Source: Balneolaceae bacterium (GTDB lineage Bacteria; Bacteroidota; Rhodothermia; Balneolales; Balneolaceae). Taken from it: a stretch of 6,525 bases of DNA. The translations under genes and the position numbers were made by a program. Location: contig JAASTO010000154.1 in NCBI GenBank assembly GCA_021767245.1, positions 1 to 6,525 of the forward strand, given 5' to 3'. Every line of letters starts with the position of its first letter. Position 1 is the first letter of the stretch. Below the pieces are notes generated by a model, which did not search any database, was not told where the DNA came from, and saw only the letters and a program-made list of their open reading frames with translations. Below, piece after piece: positions 1 to 4,840 of this stretch.

Positions 1-189
1 GGCTACATCCTAACCGAAATGACAGAGCGGGCAAAAGGGATGTTTTGGGTGGCGGATGTTGAAAAAGCTGCAGCACAGATGATCAAGGGAATAGAAAAGA
101 AAAAGAATATATTTTATGTAACCAAACGGTGGAGGCTCCTTGCGTGGGTGGCTAAGTGTGTGCCTGAATTTATTTGGAACCGTATCTGA
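1..189 (+). CDS. SDR-family NAD(P)-dependent oxidoreductase, C-terminal fragment
   Basis: The frame is open from the first base and ends in TGA, giving the last 62 residues of a protein whose start lies outside the window. It begins with GYILTEMT, which matches the segment after the catalytic YxxxK region of classical short-chain dehydrogenases (PGxxxTxMT). An amphipathic stretch follows (VADVEKAAAQMIKGIEKKK), where SDRs of this subgroup carry a conserved 'A..I..GIE' helix. The tail, YVTKRWRLLAWVAKCVPEFI, is the Trp- and Leu-rich end typical of SDRs annotated only as general oxidoreductases. The Rossmann domain and catalytic residues are not visible, so the substrate cannot be named. It runs convergently toward the DUF3253/cryptochrome pair; SDRs of this type recur in photolyase-containing light-response clusters, but applying that here is inference. 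The family call is fairly safe; the role is unknown. Confidence 0.75.
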   Translation, partial: GYILTEMTERAKGMFWVADVEKAAAQMIKGIEKKKNIFYVTKRWRLLAWVAKCVPEFIWNRI

Positions 190-267
190 TTACTTATTTC
201 TGCGGCACCTCTCACTGCAATATGTCACCATGTGCCAGTTCTTTTTCCATTTTTTTCTCCAGCTGAA

Positions 268-296
268 TGTTCGGTGACAAACCGGACAGACTTTTT
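268..296 (+). terminator. possible rho-independent terminator after the SDR gene
   Basis: TGTTCGGT (268-275) pairs with ACCGGACA (281-288) around a 5-base loop, an 8-bp stem with one G-U pair. Three bases later comes a T5 run (292-296). It lies 79 bases past the SDR stop and has a T-run only in the plus orientation. The short T-run and the 3-base gap make it a modest candidate. Apart from this I see nothing in the 190-334 spacer. Confidence 0.35.
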
Positions 297-334
297 CGGG
301 CAGGTTAGGATTCCGGTAGGTTTGTGTCTGCTAG

Positions 335-595
335 TTACTCATCCGAAGTGTAGAGTGACAGCCGGATGGGTCCCCTGGCTTTATCGATGGTTATATCCTC
401 GCCGTTCTGGGTGATACGGATAAGCTTATTTTTCTGCATTCCGACGGCAACGTCTTTGACCTCATCAAGATGGTCTCTCCAAACGTCAGAAAACAGATCT
501 CTGGTAACCTCAGAAGGGCACACCGATTTTTTAGGACCTCTACTCTTAGTGAAGGTCAGTATCCGGTTTTTAATTTCTTGCTTTGATTTCTTCAT
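335..595 (-). CDS. DUF3253 domain protein, small winged-helix-like, overlapping the cryptochrome gene
   Basis: This 86-residue protein matches the DUF3253 pattern: an N-terminal helix (IKNRILTFTKSRG, 8-20), the hallmark K..CPSEV (residues 23-30), a Trp-containing helix (W39 onward), and the C-terminal VxITQNGEDI...ARGPIRL block (59-79). The order helix, 'CPSEV' helix, third helix and beta-hairpin looks like a winged-helix fold, which is my inference; the biochemical role of DUF3253 is not known to me. The start ATG (593-595) lies inside the end of the cryptochrome gene in another frame. A GGAAGA ribosome-binding-like site at 601-606 sits 5 bases upstream, also inside that gene, which supports this start. 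The 26-base overlap implies co-transcription and probably translational coupling with the DASH cryptochrome. Small and basic, with no signal peptide or membrane segment, it should be cytosolic. Confidence 0.85.
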   Translation of the reverse strand: MKKSKQEIKNRILTFTKSRGPKKSVCPSEVTRDLFSDVWRDHLDEVKDVAVGMQKNKLIRITQNGEDITIDKARGPIRLSLYTSDE

Positions 596-2000
596 AACTT
601 TCTTCCAAATTGATCATAGGCTCAGGGTAGATTTTGCCAATTTCTATGTTGTACAACGCTTGTTGTTCGGGAAACATTTTGTGGGGTTCATGAATAAACT
701 CATTTGGTACTTTTTTAAGCTCCGGGATCCAGGTTCGAATATATGTCCCGTCACTGTCGTAGGTTTTGGATTGATGCACTATATTGAAATACCGATTTCT
801 TGGGTCATGTCCAACCGTAGCGTTATACGCCCAATTACCATAGTTACTGCATGGATCATAATCTACCAGTTGCGATTCAAAATATTCAGCTCCCATTCTC
901 CAGTCTAAATTAAGATTCTGAGCCAGAAAACTAGCCACGTTTTGCCGGCCCCGATTACTCATATACCCGGTTGCTTTCAATTCCCTCATGTTAGCATCAA
1001 TAAAAGGAATTCCTATGTTACCTTCAGCCCACCGGGTAAATTTATCTCTGTTTGTGTGCCAGTTTCTGTTTTTACCCTGAATACCAGATGAACGGAAGAT
1101 CTTATCTCCATACTTCCAGGCCGAAAACCGGAAATAATCCCTCCACATCAGTTCAAAGATCAGCCAGTAGGTTGAAGAATTCTGAGTTCGTTCATTCTCG
1201 TATTTCTTCACCTCGTAATATACTTTTCGGGGTGAAAGAGAACCATTAGCTAGCCAGGGGGAGAACTTTGAGGAGTAATCGGCTCCAAGAAGTTCATTCC
1301 GTGTTTGTTTATAATGTCTGAGATGGTCACCCTGCCAAATGTATTCATTCAGGCGCTTCAAAGCCATCTCTTCACCTCCTGAAAAATTTAATACGGCAGG
1401 TTTGTCGGTTTGCTTTTCAATTGCAAAAGGGAATAGAGAGTCGGGATCAGGTAGATCAAATGACCCTTCAAAAGTAACGAGATTCAAACCAACCGGGGAA
1501 ATAAACATTTTCCTGACCTCAGAGTCTTTTTCTATCTTTTTACGATATTTGGTGAAAACATCCGGGATCTGATCTTTTGAGAAAGGAATGTCATTGATAT
1601 GAAAGAGGGTACTTTGCCATACAAATGATAGTTTATTTTCTAATTTTGCCTTAAGTGCCTGCTCAATCTCTGTTTCTTCACGGGTGATCTCCTTTGATGT
1701 GAAGACCAGATCGATGGTGTAATCATCAACCAATTCAGGAATAACCTCTTCCGGTTTACCTTTCTTGATGAGAAGATCGGCCCCCAGTGTTTGCAGGTTT
1801 TTCTTAAGGTTCAGAACCGATTCATATAAGAATTGTGCACGGAGTGAACCGGTCTTGGGAAAGCCAAAACCTGTGGTTCCAAATGAACGGGGATCAAAAC
1901 AAAATACAGGGAGTATTTCGTTACCTTGCGCTGCTTTGACTAAGGCTTCGTTATCATGAACCCGGAGATCATTTTTAAACCAAATGATAGAACGTTTCAT
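570..2000 (-). CDS. cry: cryptochrome DASH / single-strand DNA photolyase family flavoprotein
   Basis: This 476-residue protein belongs to the photolyase/cryptochrome superfamily. Family members bind FAD, usually with a folate antenna; the DASH branch repairs UV-induced cyclobutane pyrimidine dimers, mainly in single-stranded DNA, and may also signal. Residues 1-130 form the N-terminal alpha/beta photolyase domain (IIWFKNDLRVHDNEAL at 5-20, PVFCFDP at 31-37). The FAD-binding helical domain carries ELMWRDYFRF (283-292), TGYMSNRGRQNVASFL (344-359), DWRMGAEYFESQLVDYD (366-382) and YGNW (387-390). W390 and W367 fit two members of the electron-transfer Trp chain. The WRDYFRF block and the ending RYFNIVHQSKTYDSDGTYIR point to DASH rather than class I CPD photolyase. 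Length is normal and the gene looks intact. The ATG is preceded by a GA-rich GAGAAAAG. It is divergent from isocitrate dehydrogenase, and its 3' end overlaps the DUF3253 gene. Sensor versus repair function cannot be settled from sequence. Confidence 0.93.
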   Translation of the reverse strand: MKRSIIWFKNDLRVHDNEALVKAAQGNEILPVFCFDPRSFGTTGFGFPKTGSLRAQFLYESVLNLKKNLQTLGADLLIKKGKPEEVIPELVDDYTIDLVFTSKEITREETEIEQALKAKLENKLSFVWQSTLFHINDIPFSKDQIPDVFTKYRKKIEKDSEVRKMFISPVGLNLVTFEGSFDLPDPDSLFPFAIEKQTDKPAVLNFSGGEEMALKRLNEYIWQGDHLRHYKQTRNELLGADYSSKFSPWLANGSLSPRKVYYEVKKYENERTQNSSTYWLIFELMWRDYFRFSAWKYGDKIFRSSGIQGKNRNWHTNRDKFTRWAEGNIGIPFIDANMRELKATGYMSNRGRQNVASFLAQNLNLDWRMGAEYFESQLVDYDPCSNYGNWAYNATVGHDPRNRYFNIVHQSKTYDSDGTYIRTWIPELKKVPNEFIHEPHKMFPEQQALYNIEIGKIYPEPMINLEESYEEIKARN

Positions 2001-2065
2001 GTGCTTTTCTCAGGATAATTGATTTCGAAAAAATATCATTCCTGATCCACTATTAGCGTTTTGGC

Positions 2066-2077
2066 AAGATGCATCTT
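2066..2077. promoter_or_regulatory. perfect 12-bp palindrome in the cryptochrome/IDH divergent spacer
   Basis: AAGATGCATCTT is its own reverse complement. It lies 66 bases upstream of the cryptochrome start and about 100 bases upstream of the isocitrate dehydrogenase start, in the 177-bp spacer (2001-2177) that must contain both promoters. A dyad there could be an operator for a dimeric regulator. I do not recognise it as a known operator, and a 12-bp palindrome with no second copy may be chance. Confidence 0.3.
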
Positions 2078-2139
2078 AAAAAGTTTATAAAGAAAGCCTT
2101 AAGACGGTTAAAGGCATCACATTTGGATATTATTATCAA

Positions 2140-2147
2140 TATATTTG
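2140..2147 (+). promoter_or_regulatory. possible Bacteroidota-type -7 promoter element for isocitrate dehydrogenase
   Basis: TATATTTG matches the -7 consensus TAnnTTTG of the Bacteroidota primary sigma factor. It ends 30 bases before the ATG, which would give a leader of about 25 bases. The nearest upstream TTG lies only 14 bases away, shorter than the usual spacing of about 20, so the -33 element is not convincing. It also presumes the host is in this group. I found no comparable box for the divergent cryptochrome gene. Confidence 0.3.
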
Positions 2148-2177
2148 AAGCCGAAATTTTGAAGAAAAAAGAACTAA

Positions 2178-3188
2178 ATGAAAAACGTTGTATTGATTTC
2201 CGGAGACGGAATCGGACCAGAGATCACGAATTCGGTAACTACCATCCTTGAAAAGGCGGGCGCTGATGTTAATTGGGTGAGAGCCAAAGCCGGCCTGACT
2301 GCTCATGAGGAACTGGGAACACCACTACCTGATGAAACGATTGAAGCGATTGAGGAGTACAGAATTGCTTTAAAGGGTCCCCTTACAACACCGGTTGGTG
2401 CTGGATTTAGGTCTGTGAACGTGGCCTTACGTCAAAAATTCAATTTGTACAGTAATATTCGTCCGGCCCATACCTTGCCAAGTATCGAATCTCCGTTCAG
2501 GGATGTCGACCTGGTACTGTTCCGTGAAAATACACAGGGACTGTATATTGGAAAAGAGCAGTGGATAGAAGAGGGAGAGAATAAAAGGCACTCCGAAGCC
2601 ATAGCTGTTGTGACAGAAGAAGCCAGCCGTAAAATTATTACAGCTGCTTTTGAATATGCTAAACAGCACGAACGTAAAAAAGTAACGCTTGTTCATAAGG
2701 CAAACATCCTTAAGCTAACAACCGGTTTATTTCTTGAAGTTGGGCGCAAAGTTGCGAAAGAGTATCCTGAGATCGAATTTGAAGATCTCATTGTTGACAA
2801 TATGGCCATGCAAATGGTGATGCGTCCCCGACAGTTTGATGTGGTGGTGACCACAAACCTTTTTGGTGATATCCTTTCTGACCTGGCTTCCGGATTAGTA
2901 GGTGGACTTGGAGTGACCGGTGCAGCAAATATTGGAGACGACGCTGCTATGTTTGAAGCTGTACATGGTTCGGCTCCGGATATTGTAGGCAAGAATGTGG
3001 CAAATCCACTGGCCCTGTTGTTTTCTTCATTGATGATGCTTGAGCATATCGATCAAAAAGCCGTGGCAGAAAATATCAGAAAGGCTATTTATAAAACGTT
3101 GGTTGAGAAAAAAGTGTACTGTACTCCGGATATTGGAGGAGAGGGAACCACTTCAACCTTTACTCAGGCTGTGTGTGATAATATTTAA
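2178..3188 (+). CDS. isocitrate dehydrogenase, NAD-dependent type (isocitrate/isopropylmalate dehydrogenase family)
   Basis: This 336-residue beta-decarboxylating dehydrogenase probably oxidises isocitrate to 2-oxoglutarate in the TCA cycle. Visible family motifs are GDGIGPE (9-15), FRSVNVALRQ (77-86) with the isocitrate-contacting S79, N81 and R85, NIRP (R95), FREN (R116), catalytic Y123 and K174, and metal ligands D207, D231 and D235 within the signature NLFGDILSDLASGLVGGLG (227-245). The S-x-N-x3-R pattern argues against 3-isopropylmalate dehydrogenase. In FEAVHGSAPDIVGKN (259-273), D268-I269 occupy the positions that are Lys-Tyr in the NADP-specific E. coli enzyme; Asp there marks NAD use. 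The length is that of short NAD-IDH or homoisocitrate dehydrogenase, and the latter cannot be fully excluded. The upstream region is A-rich (GAAGAAAAAAG) without a strong ribosome-binding site. It is a single-gene unit ending at a strong terminator, with no aconitase or citrate synthase next to it. Confidence 0.9.
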   Translation: MKNVVLISGDGIGPEITNSVTTILEKAGADVNWVRAKAGLTAHEELGTPLPDETIEAIEEYRIALKGPLTTPVGAGFRSVNVALRQKFNLYSNIRPAHTLPSIESPFRDVDLVLFRENTQGLYIGKEQWIEEGENKRHSEAIAVVTEEASRKIITAAFEYAKQHERKKVTLVHKANILKLTTGLFLEVGRKVAKEYPEIEFEDLIVDNMAMQMVMRPRQFDVVVTTNLFGDILSDLASGLVGGLGVTGAANIGDDAAMFEAVHGSAPDIVGKNVANPLALLFSSLMMLEHIDQKAVAENIRKAIYKTLVEKKVYCTPDIGGEGTTSTFTQAVCDNI

Positions 3189-3216
3189 CACCGGTCCAAA
3201 AATTTGTTAACAAAAG

Positions 3217-3245
3217 AAAGGCTACTAATTCAGGTAGCCTTTTTT
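3217..3245 (+). terminator. strong rho-independent terminator of the isocitrate dehydrogenase gene, probably bidirectional
   Basis: AAAGGCTAC (3217-3225) pairs perfectly with GTAGCCTTT (3234-3242) around an 8-base loop, and the stem runs into a T6 tract (3240-3245). It starts 28 bases after the isocitrate dehydrogenase stop. Read on the minus strand, the same hairpin is followed by a T-rich stretch (CTTTCTTTTG), so it can also serve the convergent membrane-protein gene ending at 3273. Confidence 0.9.
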
Positions 3246-3272
3246 GTTTGAGGTATTTATGAAACATAATTA

Positions 3273-3602
3273 TTAACCAAAGATCTTGAATAAAACCCAG
3301 CTGATGACAGACATCACTAAGCCAAATATCAAGGCCCAGCTGAAGCTGCGCACTTTAAAACCCGATACCATTTTATCTACCAGCATGATGAGTAAAGCGT
3401 TGATCACCCATACGAAAAGACCAAACGTCAAGATGGTTATAGGCAGGCTGAGTATGATCAAAATAGGTTTAATAAATACATTGACGATGGCAAGCAGTGC
3501 CGCAACAAACACGGCACTCCAGAAATTTTTAATTTCGACTCCTTCCAGCAGGGAGGCCGTTGCATAAACAGAGATGCTATTTAAAATCCAAGCCCAGATC
3601 AT
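3273..3602 (-). CDS. YvlD / 'phage holin family' four-helix membrane protein
   Basis: This 109-residue, very hydrophobic protein has about four membrane segments (roughly residues 1-20, 27-46, 48-75 and 88-107). The central block NVFIKPILIILSLPITILTF (41-60), continued by GLFVWVINALLIMLVDK, is the hallmark of the mycobacterial four-TMS holin superfamily (PF04020, the Bacillus YvlD group). Despite that name the family is chromosomal and widespread in bacteria; no endolysin, phage or lysis gene is visible here, so a lysis role should not be assumed. Its function is unknown, although B. subtilis yvlD belongs to an envelope-stress-related operon. The start is supported by AGGAAA at 3607-3612 on the minus strand. 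It is divergent from the acetyltransferase gene across a 66-bp spacer that must hold both promoters; I see no clear promoter boxes there. Confidence 0.88.
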   Translation of the reverse strand: MIWAWILNSISVYATASLLEGVEIKNFWSAVFVAALLAIVNVFIKPILIILSLPITILTFGLFVWVINALLIMLVDKMVSGFKVRSFSWALIFGLVMSVISWVLFKIFG

Positions 3603-3668
3603 AATATTTCCTATTAGTTAAAAATCGCTTTTCTTTACGAACAGATACCTAAAATAGTTTCAAGATAT

Positions 3669-4097
3669 ATGAACGCCGTAATTAAATCCTATAAGGACCT
3701 TTTGAACCATGAACTTGAAGATCTTTTCAGGTTAAGGCAACAGGTTTTTATAATAGAACAGCAATGCTTTTATGAAGATATCGATGGATATGATGAAAAA
3801 GCTGAACATTTACTGATCTACGATCAGGATATTCTTGCTGCCTATTTGAGGATCTTTAAACCCGGATTTAAATATAATGAAGCCAGTTTAGGAAGGATCG
3901 TTGTGGCTCCAAAATACCGGGGAACCGGACTTGGTGAAAAGCTTATCAGAAAAGGAATCATGTTGTGTGAGGGAGAGAGTGTCAGAATTGAAGCGCAATC
4001 TGCACTTTTACAATATTACAACAAGCTTGGTTTTAAAGAGGAAGGGGAGATCTATCCGGTTGATGGGATAGATCATATTCAAATGGTACTATCGTAA
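3669..4097 (+). CDS. elaA: ElaA-type GNAT N-acetyltransferase
   Basis: This 142-residue single-domain protein of the GCN5-related family should transfer an acetyl group from acetyl-CoA to an amine; the substrate of ElaA is not established. The N-terminal LRQQVFIIEQQCFYEDIDGY (22-41) is the ElaA hallmark (LR..VFVVEQ.C.Y.DIDG.D). Motif A, LGRIVVAPKYRGTGLGEKL (74-92), carries the acetyl-CoA pyrophosphate-binding R84-x-x-G87-x-G89. Motif B, with LQYYNKLGF (114-122), and the ending VDGIDHIQMVL (131-141) also match. Length agrees with E. coli ElaA (about 150). The ribosome-binding site is poor (no purine-rich run close to the ATG), yet the N-terminal match supports this start. Its stop lies inside the end of the convergent HPt gene. 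Confidence 0.92.
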   Translation: MNAVIKSYKDLLNHELEDLFRLRQQVFIIEQQCFYEDIDGYDEKAEHLLIYDQDILAAYLRIFKPGFKYNEASLGRIVVAPKYRGTGLGEKLIRKGIMLCEGESVRIEAQSALLQYYNKLGFKEEGEIYPVDGIDHIQMVLS

Positions 4098-4436
4098 CTC
4101 CTCGATCTTTGTCTCTAGGTCTCCGGCAACATCATTATAACCGGACTCAAGTTGCTTTATAAGTTCTTTACTTAGTTCCGAATCCTGATCTCCCTTGGCA
4201 TTATCCTCAATCTTCTTGCAAACGAGATTAAGATCAGACAACCCCACATAAAGCATGATAGGTTTAATCTTATGAGCTTCTGAAGCCACTTTGCTCCACA
4301 GTGCGTTCTGGTCAGCCTCTTTCAGGTTATTAAGATGTTGAGGAGTTTCCTGCAGAAATAGTTCGATCATCTCCACGATCATCGTATTATCTCCACCGCT
4401 CATGTTTTCAAGGTAACTTAGATCAATTTTCCCCAT
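4089..4436 (-). CDS. stand-alone HPt (histidine phosphotransfer) domain protein
   Basis: This 115-residue, all-helical, acidic protein resembles HPt domains, which shuttle phosphate between receiver domains of hybrid kinases and response regulators. The N-terminal helices (IDLSYLENMSGGDNTMIVEM, 4-23, followed by IELFLQETP) are typical. The phosphorylation site is H55 in ASEAHKIKPIMLYVGL (51-66), matching AHxLKxxxxxxG, with conserved K58 and G65. The residue after K58 is Pro instead of the more usual Gly, a variant I associate with Bacteroidota HPt domains. Helices from residue 69 to the end complete the four-helix bundle. There is no signal peptide, so it should be cytosolic. No histidine kinase or receiver gene lies in the window, so its partners are unknown. 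The ATG has no clear ribosome-binding site. The gene overlaps the convergent acetyltransferase gene by 9 bases. Confidence 0.88.
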   Translation of the reverse strand: MGKIDLSYLENMSGGDNTMIVEMIELFLQETPQHLNNLKEADQNALWSKVASEAHKIKPIMLYVGLSDLNLVCKKIEDNAKGDQDSELSKELIKQLESGYNDVAGDLETKIEELR

Positions 4437-4581
4437 TTCGGTTCAGATATTATTTAAGAAGTTTTTAAAGAGAGAGAAGATAAATAGAATAAAAGGACGG
4501 AGCTAAAGGAATCTGAAAAATGGATGCAACAATCCCACGGTCTATAGTTAGATAAGAATGTTAATCAAAACCAACAGGTGG

Positions 4582-4656
4582 TCACCCGGTAAATATTACG
4601 ATACTTACCAGCACTAAAACCACCACTTTAAAGAGTATTGCCTTCCAGTTTTTCAT
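4582..4656 (-). CDS. possible 24-residue single-helix membrane peptide or broken micro-lipoprotein
   Basis: An ATG frame encodes 24 residues with two parts: a basic amphipathic start (MKNWKAILFK) and an unbroken hydrophobic run (VVVLVLVSIVIF), ending T-G-stop. This is the layout of a small inner-membrane peptide or of a signal peptide cut off at its cleavage site. The UGA stop follows Phe-Thr-Gly, where a lipoprotein lipobox would have Cys; in frame beyond it are six codons (PPVGFD) and then TAA at 4561-4563. One base change (TGA to TGT or TGC) would therefore give a 31-residue lipoprotein. No ribosome-binding site is visible before the ATG. It lies between glmS and the HPt gene on the same strand, with DnaA boxes 45 bases upstream of its start. 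I recognise no family; it may be chance, since hydrophobic codons are T-rich. Confidence 0.35.
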   Translation of the reverse strand: MKNWKAILFKVVVLVLVSIVIFTG

Positions 4657-4700
4657 TGTATGTGGGTGTAACGATGCTGTGATGAGTTGGATAGAACGAA

Positions 4701-4729
4701 TTATCCACATTAAAATCAAGTTATCCACA
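4701..4729 (+). promoter_or_regulatory. two perfect DnaA boxes in direct repeat
   Basis: TTATCCACA occurs at 4701-4709 and again at 4721-4729 in the same orientation. Each copy is followed by TT, so the exact direct repeat is 11 bp with a 20-bp period, close to two helical turns. This is the textbook high-affinity DnaA-binding 9-mer. A given 9-mer is expected far less than once in a window this size, so two in-phase copies are unlikely to be chance. Possible roles are part of an origin, a DnaA-titration site, or DnaA control of the small frame at 4582-4656. Confidence 0.7.
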
Positions 4730-4750
4730 TTCAAAATTTGAAAAAATTTT

Positions 4751-4793
4751 AACTGATTCCCCTTAATTTCATTTCAAAACAGGGAAATCAGTT
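4751..4793 (-). terminator. long hairpin, probable glmS terminator
   Basis: AACTGATTCCC (4751-4761) pairs with GGGAAATCAGTT (4782-4793), an 11-bp stem with one bulged A and a 20-base loop. In the glmS direction the stem is followed by AAAA and then T6 (plus-strand A run 4741-4746). It begins about 46 bases after the glmS stop. The T-run is displaced by four bases and the loop is large, so efficiency is uncertain; the plus orientation has no T-run. Confidence 0.5.
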
Positions 4794-4817
4794 ATGAGCT
4801 AACTCAAAAACCTAAAA

Positions 4818-4826
4818 TTATTCACA
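4818..4826 (+). promoter_or_regulatory. third, relaxed DnaA box
   Basis: TTATTCACA fits the relaxed DnaA consensus TTWTNCACA and has the same orientation as the two perfect boxes about 90 bases away. It overlaps one arm of the hairpin next to the glmS stop. On its own it would be weak evidence; its value lies in the cluster. Confidence 0.4.
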
Positions 4827-4840
4827 ATTAAGGTGTGAAT
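4820..4840 (-). terminator. short AT-rich hairpin touching the glmS stop codon
   Basis: ATTCACA (4820-4826) and TGTGAAT (4834-4840) form a perfect 7-bp stem with a 7-base loop, ending on the last base of the glmS stop codon. In the glmS direction it is followed by AATTTTAGGTTTTT, an interrupted T-rich tract. The low-GC stem makes it a weak terminator at best; it may act with the larger hairpin at 4751-4793 or protect the 3' end. Confidence 0.35.

Larger units (their letters stand above)
4437..4839. other. 403-bp gap between the HPt gene and glmS: DnaA boxes, hairpins and a tiny ORF
   Basis: From the glmS side, the gap holds a hairpin touching the glmS stop (4820-4840), a second hairpin (4751-4793), an AT-rich run (about 4727-4780), two DnaA boxes (4701-4729) and a 24-codon hydrophobic reading frame (4582-4656). 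The remaining 4437-4560, upstream of the HPt gene, is A- and GA-rich and presumably carries the HPt promoter, but I see no convincing promoter boxes, tRNA or known RNA motif. Confidence 0.7.

Noticed and set aside
232..414. A 60-codon plus-strand frame between the SDR and DUF3253 genes
   Set aside because: It crosses the candidate terminator and the end of the DUF3253 gene, with no ribosome-binding site or recognisable motif.
366..908. A 180-codon plus-strand frame opposite the cryptochrome and DUF3253 genes
   Set aside because: It is the antisense of two well-supported genes and shows no domain-like pattern.
2069..2251. A 60-codon Lys/Arg-rich plus-strand frame starting in the palindrome and running into the isocitrate dehydrogenase gene
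   Set aside because: Its second half overlaps the true dehydrogenase start out of frame, its composition looks like translated AT-rich spacer, and it resembles no family.
3273..3602. Evidence for a prophage because of the 'phage holin' family name
   Set aside because: The family is chromosomal in many bacteria, and no other phage gene, integrase or attachment repeat is present.
4500..4620. Plus-strand mini-frames beginning at the ATGs at 4520 and 4559
   Set aside because: They are under 20 codons, lack ribosome-binding sites and have no membrane or domain-like pattern.
4561..4656. Selenocysteine insertion or a reassigned UGA in the tiny frame
   Set aside because: No SECIS-like hairpin is evident just after the UGA, and the SDR gene uses UGA as a normal stop; a degraded or chance frame is simpler.
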